Shown here: piece by piece, positions 6,439 to 10,474 of the stretch
How the letters are laid out: every line of letters starts with the position of its first letter
Numbering within the stretch: position 1 is the first letter of the stretch
Source of the DNA: Candidatus Omnitrophota bacterium
GTDB taxonomy: Bacteria; Omnitrophota; Gorgyraeia; B26-G9
Length of the DNA: 10,474 bases
NCBI GenBank assembly: GCA_023136735.1
Contig: JAGLQQ010000024.1
Location: 1 to 10,474, forward strand
Reading direction: 5' to 3'
Notes under the pieces: model-generated
What the model was told of the DNA's origin: nothing
Seen by the model: only the letters and a program-made list of their open reading frames with translations
Database searches by the model: none
Made by a program: the position numbers and the translations under genes

Positions 6439-7419
6439 TTAAACATCATTACTGTTATTCGCAGGTTTATCCATACCCACACGTCTTAATACTCGTAAAA
6501 AAACATCCACGATATTGGGATCAAACTGCCGAGACTTAAATCTTTTAAGTTCTTCAATAGCAATTAAAGCAGGCAATGCTTTACGATACGGGCGGTCTGA
6601 GGTCATTGCCTGATACGCATCGGCAACAGCAAGAATTCTTGCCCCCAACGGAATATTATCCCCCTCCAATCCATCCGGATACCCCCCTCCGTCAATACGC
6701 TCATGATGATGATAGATCAGCGGAATTTTATCTGCTAAGCAATGCACTGGTTCAAGAATTTTCTTCCCTATCACCGGATGCTTCTTGATCTCAGTATATT
6801 CCTCATCCGTAAGTCTTCCAGGTTTTAATAATATAACATCCGCAATCCCAATTTTACCAATATCATGCAGGATTCCCGCATCACGGATAATATCAACTTC
6901 TTTAAAACTGAGTTCCATTTCTCTTGCAATATCAACAGCATATTCAGTAACCTGCTGTGAGTGGCCATGGGTATAATGATCCCGCGCGTCCAATGCTAAA
7001 GCCAGCACCTTTATAGTATCAAATAACTGCAGATTATCCACCTGCAATCTCTGTTTATCAACAATCTTGCGCATGGTTGTAACAATATCAGCAGGGTCAA
7101 AAGGTTTACTCAAATAGTCATGTGCTCCATGCCGCAGTGACTTCATCGCAGCATCTATATCAGAAAAACCAGCACTAATAATAATATAAGCGTATTTATT
7201 CTCTTCCTTTATATTTTCAATCATCTGAGAAAATTCAATATCAGACAATTTAACATCAGCAATAATAATATTAAACTGCTGCCTCTTTATATGTAGATGA
7301 GCCTCACCCCAGTTTTTCGCCTGAATCACCTGATAGCCTTCTTGCGCGAAAGTTTTACTAAATGAATCAAGTATTGCCTGTTCATCATCAACTACCAGAA
7401 TATATGTACGCTCATTCAT
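6439..7419 (-). CDS. Response regulator: receiver-HD-GYP c-di-GMP phosphodiesterase
   Basis: A 326-residue cytoplasmic regulator predicted to hydrolyse cyclic di-GMP. The receiver domain (about 5-120) has D11/D12, phospho-acceptor D55, S82 in the usual Thr/Ser position and K105. The HD-GYP domain (about 132-315) is intact: HDIGKIG (H185, D186), H214, HHERIDGGGYPDGL (238-251, with the DGxGYP signature) and D267 in AVADAY. These are the residues that bind the catalytic metals and substrate. A strong AAAGGAG ribosome-binding site precedes the ATG. It follows ftsA by 42 bp and precedes pilT by 25 bp. The link to pilT suggests control of pilus activity through c-di-GMP; this is inferred from position. 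Its kinase is not adjacent, and the two kinases about 3 kb downstream are candidates. Confidence 0.95.
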   Translation of the reverse strand: MNERTYILVVDDEQAILDSFSKTFAQEGYQVIQAKNWGEAHLHIKRQQFNIIIADVKLSDIEFSQMIENIKEENKYAYIIISAGFSDIDAAMKSLRHGAHDYLSKPFDPADIVTTMRKIVDKQRLQVDNLQLFDTIKVLALALDARDHYTHGHSQQVTEYAVDIAREMELSFKEVDIIRDAGILHDIGKIGIADVILLKPGRLTDEEYTEIKKHPVIGKKILEPVHCLADKIPLIYHHHERIDGGGYPDGLEGDNIPLGARILAVADAYQAMTSDRPYRKALPALIAIEELKRFKSRQFDPNIVDVFLRVLRRVGMDKPANNSNDV

Positions 7420-7424
7420 TCCCT

Positions 7425-7431
7425 CTCCTTT
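7425..7431 (-). promoter_or_regulatory. Ribosome-binding site of the HD-GYP regulator
   Basis: Minus-strand AAAGGAG, five bases before the ATG at 7419. It fixes this start and shows independent initiation despite the short distance from ftsA. Confidence 0.75.
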
Positions 7432-7461
7432 ACAGCATATACTATCGGATCAACAGTCACC

Positions 7462-8745
7462 TTAAAAATATTCCTCATAGACTTCTTTTATCTTTGTCAT
7501 TATTTTACTACGCATATTGTTAGTTGAGAATGTTTTTTTATTGTCAATATTCTTTTGCCCCAACGCGTGCATAATTAAACCGATACCTGTTGAATAGAAG
7601 ATATTACTTAAACTAGGGGTACTACTCACAAAACCGCGCATTATCCCCATGTTCACTTTTAAATTAAGAGTTTTCTCCAATTTTTCAATTATCCCATCCA
7701 TAAAAGACATACCTCCGCAAATCACAACGCCGCGCTTCACTCGAGGAATAATCCCGGCAAGATCTAATTCCTTTTTAATAGTCAACAGCAGTTCATTTAA
7801 TTTTCTGTCTATGATATCTTCCATCTGCTTTCGGTTTATACTCTCATAATCAGATTTGTTTTTTTTAATAATTATCTTTTCCTCAGACACTGCTTCATTA
7901 TCACTATAACGCAAAGAAGAATTCCTGTACTGCAATTTCAGTTCTTCTGCTTGAGGAATATCAATATTTAATTGCCTGGCAATCTCTTTTGTTATATCCT
8001 GACCGCCAACAGGTATGACTCCTGTATACTGCAAATTTCCTTCTTTAAAAAAAAGTATGTTCACGCAACCAGCTCCCATTTCAAGCAGGATTACCCCTGT
8101 CTGTTTTTCCTGCTCAGTCAGCGTAGACAAACTTGTCATAAATCCAGAATAAGCAACTCCTTCTACATCAAGTCCTGCCCGGTTAACCGCTTTGATTACA
8201 TCCTTCACATATGAAGTACCGCTACTAATAATATGCAGGTTCACTCCCAAGCGTGTTCCGAAAATTCCCATGGGATTTTTCATTCTTTTATAACCGTCAA
8301 CAATAAATTCCTGATCCAGCGCGTGAAGAACATCTCTATCCACAGAAGCCGATAAGTATTGCGCCGAATCGATTGCTCTGAGTTTTTCCTTTCGGCCTAT
8401 CTCAACCGGACGGTTTGATAAATTCAACACAGCCTTTGTATTATTTCCCAGGATATGCTCACCGCTTATTGTCGTAAAAACAGAGTTAATCTTAGTACTT
8501 TTTCTTTTAGAATGTTTTAGTCCAAGCGCGGAATGCATTTTGTTTTCTGCTTTTTTAACTACCTCTTCTATACAGCTGGCGACTTCTCCCAAATCTGTTA
8601 TAACTCCTCGTTCGACGCCTCTAGTCTTAACCATAGAAGCGCTATGAATTTCGACTCTACCATCCGCATCAATACTGCCGACACAAACAGTAGTCTTAGC
8701 GCTTCCGACATCCAACCCTATTACTTTTTTATTATTTTTAGCCAT
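7462..8745 (-). CDS. ftsA: Cell division protein FtsA
   Basis: A 427-residue actin-like ATPase that tethers FtsZ filaments to the inner membrane and recruits later divisome proteins. The N-terminal phosphate-1 motif is GLDVGSAKTTVCVG (D12), followed by TRGVERGVITD. The SHS2/1C region spans roughly 85-170. Next come the phosphate-2 region LLEMGAGC (222-227), VIPVGGQDITKEIA, an AEELK segment and the adenosine motif VVICGGMSFMDG. The C-terminal 16 residues (KIMTKIKEVYEEYF) form a short amphipathic helix of the membrane-targeting type. Length is normal for the family. The phosphate-2 motif has Glu where Asp is usual, which is odd. The ATG overlaps the ftsQ stop by one base (TAATG), so ftsQ and ftsA are translationally coupled. 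No ftsZ follows; an HD-GYP regulator does. Confidence 0.95.
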   Translation of the reverse strand: MAKNNKKVIGLDVGSAKTTVCVGSIDADGRVEIHSASMVKTRGVERGVITDLGEVASCIEEVVKKAENKMHSALGLKHSKRKSTKINSVFTTISGEHILGNNTKAVLNLSNRPVEIGRKEKLRAIDSAQYLSASVDRDVLHALDQEFIVDGYKRMKNPMGIFGTRLGVNLHIISSGTSYVKDVIKAVNRAGLDVEGVAYSGFMTSLSTLTEQEKQTGVILLEMGAGCVNILFFKEGNLQYTGVIPVGGQDITKEIARQLNIDIPQAEELKLQYRNSSLRYSDNEAVSEEKIIIKKNKSDYESINRKQMEDIIDRKLNELLLTIKKELDLAGIIPRVKRGVVICGGMSFMDGIIEKLEKTLNLKVNMGIMRGFVSSTPSLSNIFYSTGIGLIMHALGQKNIDNKKTFSTNNMRSKIMTKIKEVYEEYF

Positions 8746-9578
8746 TATTTTTTCCCAAATACAAAATCTTTAAAACGCAAATCCACGTAATACTCATGCC
8801 TATAATCAATATCCATATTATTTAGAATGCCTGCCAAGTTTTCAATCTTCTCTTTCCATTTGCGGTCGCCTATCCTTACCTCCAATGTATCCTTAATATA
8901 AAACATCATACTTCTAGGCTCTGTAATATCAATCTTCGTAATCATATATTGCTTAGAAAAACCACTATCATCAAGCCATTTCAAAAAATTCAGAGCGTAT
9001 TTTAGATTGGAACGAGAATAGGAATGTCCTGTTTCAATTTCAGGAATGGAAAGATTGCACCCATAAATAATAGGCAATCTCTTTTTTGCTCTTTGCCCAA
9101 GCTCAGAGAGTATATAGCCATCCTTATTTACCGTAAAGAAATTCTCTTCTTGATAATTCGCTCGTGTCGCGCCCACAGCAATCTGGGCAACAGGCCTTCT
9201 GAACAATACTTCTACAACAAGTTTATTAGGCAGCTCTCTTTTAACAATTGCCTTTTGTATATCGGAATATCTATATTCAATATCATCAGCAACCATTTTT
9301 AAATCAACCTTAAAGATATTAGGATTATTTTCAATATTGGCAAACACATATCCCTCTACATCCAATTCTTGATCAACAACCTCAATTTCCGTAACATTAA
9401 AATACTCTGAAGCAAGCAGAAAAGATTTCATGCCCATGCCCATTAGAACTATCAAAGAAATAGCAATCATAATCAAAAGAAACTGCCCCCAGTTTTTTTT
9501 AGCAGTCTCCCGCATTTCTTTGACGCTGAACTTATGAGTTTTCTTTTTTTTTCTTCTTTTCTTTTTCGGTTTAAACAC
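8745..9578 (-). CDS. ftsQ: Cell division protein FtsQ/DivIB
   Basis: A 277-residue bitopic inner-membrane protein of the divisome that links early cytoplasmic and late periplasmic division proteins (with FtsB and FtsL). It shows a very basic cytoplasmic tail (about 1-30), one membrane helix (about 33-52), then a POTRA domain (about 60-130: EYFNVTEIEVV, NIFKVDLKMVADDI, KLVVEVLFRRPVA) and a FtsQ/DivIB beta domain (about 131-275) ending YYVDLRFKDFVFGKK. Sequence conservation in this family is low, so domain order and position between ddl and ftsA carry much of the call. The GTG start is supported by a perfect AGGAGG six bases upstream. Confidence 0.93.
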   Translation of the reverse strand: MFKPKKKRRKKKKTHKFSVKEMRETAKKNWGQFLLIMIAISLIVLMGMGMKSFLLASEYFNVTEIEVVDQELDVEGYVFANIENNPNIFKVDLKMVADDIEYRYSDIQKAIVKRELPNKLVVEVLFRRPVAQIAVGATRANYQEENFFTVNKDGYILSELGQRAKKRLPIIYGCNLSIPEIETGHSYSRSNLKYALNFLKWLDDSGFSKQYMITKIDITEPRSMMFYIKDTLEVRIGDRKWKEKIENLAGILNNMDIDYRHEYYVDLRFKDFVFGKK

Positions 9579-9584
9579 CTAATT

Positions 9585-9590
9585 CCTCCT
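9585..9590 (-). promoter_or_regulatory. Ribosome-binding site deciding the ftsQ GTG start
   Basis: A perfect AGGAGG on the minus strand, six bases before GTG 9578. It is the strongest Shine-Dalgarno in the window and follows the long ddl-ftsQ spacer. Confidence 0.85.
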
Positions 9591-9613
9591 GATTATTAAG
9601 GGTCATTCTGAAC

Positions 9614-9782
9614 TTAAGTTGAATAAATTACTATAACTTAATGATTTACAAGTTATTAAAGCAAATTAAGAATACCCCATGATTACACAGATTATTAAAA
9701 GATTACAGAGATTAATTTATATTAGTATATCAGTATAATCGGATTTTTAATCGGTGTAATCAGGTTCTTTCGTTCAACTTAA
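9614..9782. repeat. Inverted-repeat-bounded spacer element (possible MITE-like repeat)
   Basis: The 233-bp gap between ddl and ftsQ carries no open gene. It is bounded by a perfect 10-bp inverted repeat, TTAAGTTGAA (9614-9623) and TTCAACTTAA (9773-9782), enclosing about 170 bp of very AT-rich sequence with nested smaller inverted repeats (9633-9639/9650-9656, ATAACTT/AAGTTAT; and 9681-9694/9748-9761). The size and nesting suggest a small non-coding mobile or palindromic repeat. No target duplication was confirmed. A weak promoter-like pair inside it (ATTACA, 17 bp, TATACT on the minus strand) could serve ftsQ but is not convincing. Confidence 0.5.
9681..9761. repeat. GATTACACAGATTA-type inverted repeat
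   Basis: Left arm GATTACACAGATTA (9681-9694) and right arm TAATCGGTGTAATC (9748-9761), complementary at 13 of 14 positions. Inside the left half, GATTA recurs at 9681, 9690, 9701 and 9710. Repeats built on this GATTACACAGATTA theme occur between genes in various bacteria, so a multicopy intergenic family is plausible but cannot be shown from one window. Confidence 0.6.
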
Positions 9783-9795
9783 ACAAGAAAGAACC
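9763..9795 (-). other. Hairpin just after the ddl stop
   Basis: A 9-bp perfect stem, GGTTCTTTC (9763-9771) with GAAAGAACC (9787-9795), and a 15-nt loop, beginning 16 bases past the ddl stop. It is well placed for a terminator or mRNA-end structure, but no U-run follows on the minus strand, so intrinsic termination is doubtful. The loop contains the right end of the outer inverted repeat, so this may simply be part of the repeat element. Confidence 0.4.
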
Positions 9796-9811
9796 ATTAT
9801 TAATATCCTAT

Positions 9812-10474
9812 TTAAGAAACAAATTCTTTGAATTCTAATTTAACAGCTGCAGATATCATCTTTTGGCAAAGCTGGAAAAAATTAATCCCAGCAGCTGCTG
9901 CTGCTTTAGGAAGCAAGCTTGTTTGAGTAAATCCGGGTATAGTATTTACCTCTAAGATAATCGGACGCCCAACACCATCAAGCATTATATCTACTCGGGA
10001 AAAACAACGGCATCCCAAAAGCTTATGCGCCTTTAAAGCCATCTTTTGAGTAAAACACTTTATATCTACAGGTAAATCAGCCGGCACGATATAATCGCTC
10101 ATCCCAGGAGTATATTTAGCCTGAAAATCATAAAACTTATTCTTCGGAACTATTTCGATCACAGGCAATGGCTTATCATCAAGAATGCCCACAGTGATTT
10201 CTCTACCTTTAATATACTCTTCTACCACAACCTCTTCATCAAAAGCAAAAGCACTTTTAAGGGCAATAAATAAGGCCGCAGGATCCTCAACAACGGACAA
10301 TCCTATGCTAGAACCTTCCCGTGCTGGTTTAACAACCAAAGGGAATTCCAAATTTAACTTTTGAGTTTTTGACGTCTTTTTATTAAATACCGCGTAAACT
10401 GGTACTGGGATCTGATTAGCCTCAAAAATTTTTCGTGAGGCTACTTTATCCATTGCAATCCGGCTAGGAAAAAC
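9812..10474 (-). CDS. ddl: D-alanine--D-alanine ligase, C-terminal part (cut by window edge)
   Basis: Partial gene: 220 codons are visible and the frame stays open to the right edge, so roughly 90 N-terminal residues of a typical ~300-residue Ddl lie outside. It joins two D-Ala with ATP to make the dipeptide for peptidoglycan precursors, in the cytoplasm. ATP-grasp features, numbered from the Met at 10453: PLVVKPAREGSSIGLSVV with K42 and the ESS-type Gly/Ser loop; VVVEEYIKGREITVGIL; AKYTPGMSDYIVPADLP, corresponding to the mobile active-site loop; and metal ligands D155 (SRVDIML), E168 and N170 (ILEVNTIPGF), with S179 near the end. The in-frame ATG at 10453 is the conserved internal AMDK motif, preceded by VFPSRI, and is not the start. 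Position upstream of ftsQ-ftsA is the classic dcw order. Confidence 0.95.
   Translation of the reverse strand, partial: VFPSRIAMDKVASRKIFEANQIPVPVYAVFNKKTSKTQKLNLEFPLVVKPAREGSSIGLSVVEDPAALFIALKSAFAFDEEVVVEEYIKGREITVGILDDKPLPVIEIVPKNKFYDFQAKYTPGMSDYIVPADLPVDIKCFTQKMALKAHKLLGCRCFSRVDIMLDGVGRPIILEVNTIPGFTQTSLLPKAAAAAGINFFQLCQKMISAAVKLEFKEFVS

Noticed and set aside
9681..9720. CRISPR-like array from the repeated GATTA units
   Set aside because: Units are only 5 bp with irregular short spacing; they form part of an inverted repeat, and no cas genes are present.
9763..9795. Intrinsic terminator after ddl
   Set aside because: The stem is good but no U-run follows on the minus strand and the loop is long; kept only as a hairpin.
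10451..10453. ATG that could start a 213-residue ddl
   Set aside because: The frame is open upstream to the window edge, and the Met belongs to the conserved internal AMDK motif of Ddl.

Overview
The window is an AT-rich, gene-dense bacterial segment in which every recognisable gene lies on the minus strand, so it is read here from high to low coordinates. The content (Gram-negative-type FtsQ, a type IV pilus ATPase, a sensor kinase with a periplasmic CXXCH haem motif, c-di-GMP enzymes, GTG starts and overlapping genes) fits a free-living diderm anaerobe or facultative organism. My best guess is a Candidatus Omnitrophota (OP3)-like or deltaproteobacterial-type genome. That taxonomic guess is inference and weak.

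Layout, in transcription order. (1) 10474-7462 is the tail of a division and cell-wall (dcw) cluster: the C-terminal two thirds of ddl (D-Ala-D-Ala ligase, cut by the window edge), a 233-bp spacer full of inverted repeats, then ftsQ and ftsA overlapping by one base. (2) 7419-3920 holds a receiver-HD-GYP response regulator (c-di-GMP phosphodiesterase type), a PilT-family retraction ATPase and a radical SAM protein. They are tightly packed and translationally coupled, and they follow ftsA after only 42 bp. (3) 3919-3781 is a 139-bp spacer with a convincing extended -10 sigma70-type promoter whose -35 box lies inside a 16-bp dyad. (4) 3780-124 is a compact three-gene signalling operon: a membrane histidine kinase with a periplasmic CXXCH motif, a paralogous soluble histidine kinase, and a receiver-GAF-GGDEF response regulator (diguanylate cyclase type). 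(5) 108-1 is the first 36 codons of a YggS/YlmE-family PLP-binding protein, running off the left edge.

The c-di-GMP-making and c-di-GMP-degrading response regulators flank a pilus retraction motor, and the haem-type kinase gives a possible redox or gas input. The simplest reading is a signalling module that tunes type IV pilus-driven behaviour through c-di-GMP. This module sits between ftsA and yggS, where ftsZ would be expected in many dcw clusters; no ftsZ is present in the window. No stretch longer than 300 bases lacks a gene. No tRNA, rRNA, CRISPR array or insertion sequence was seen.
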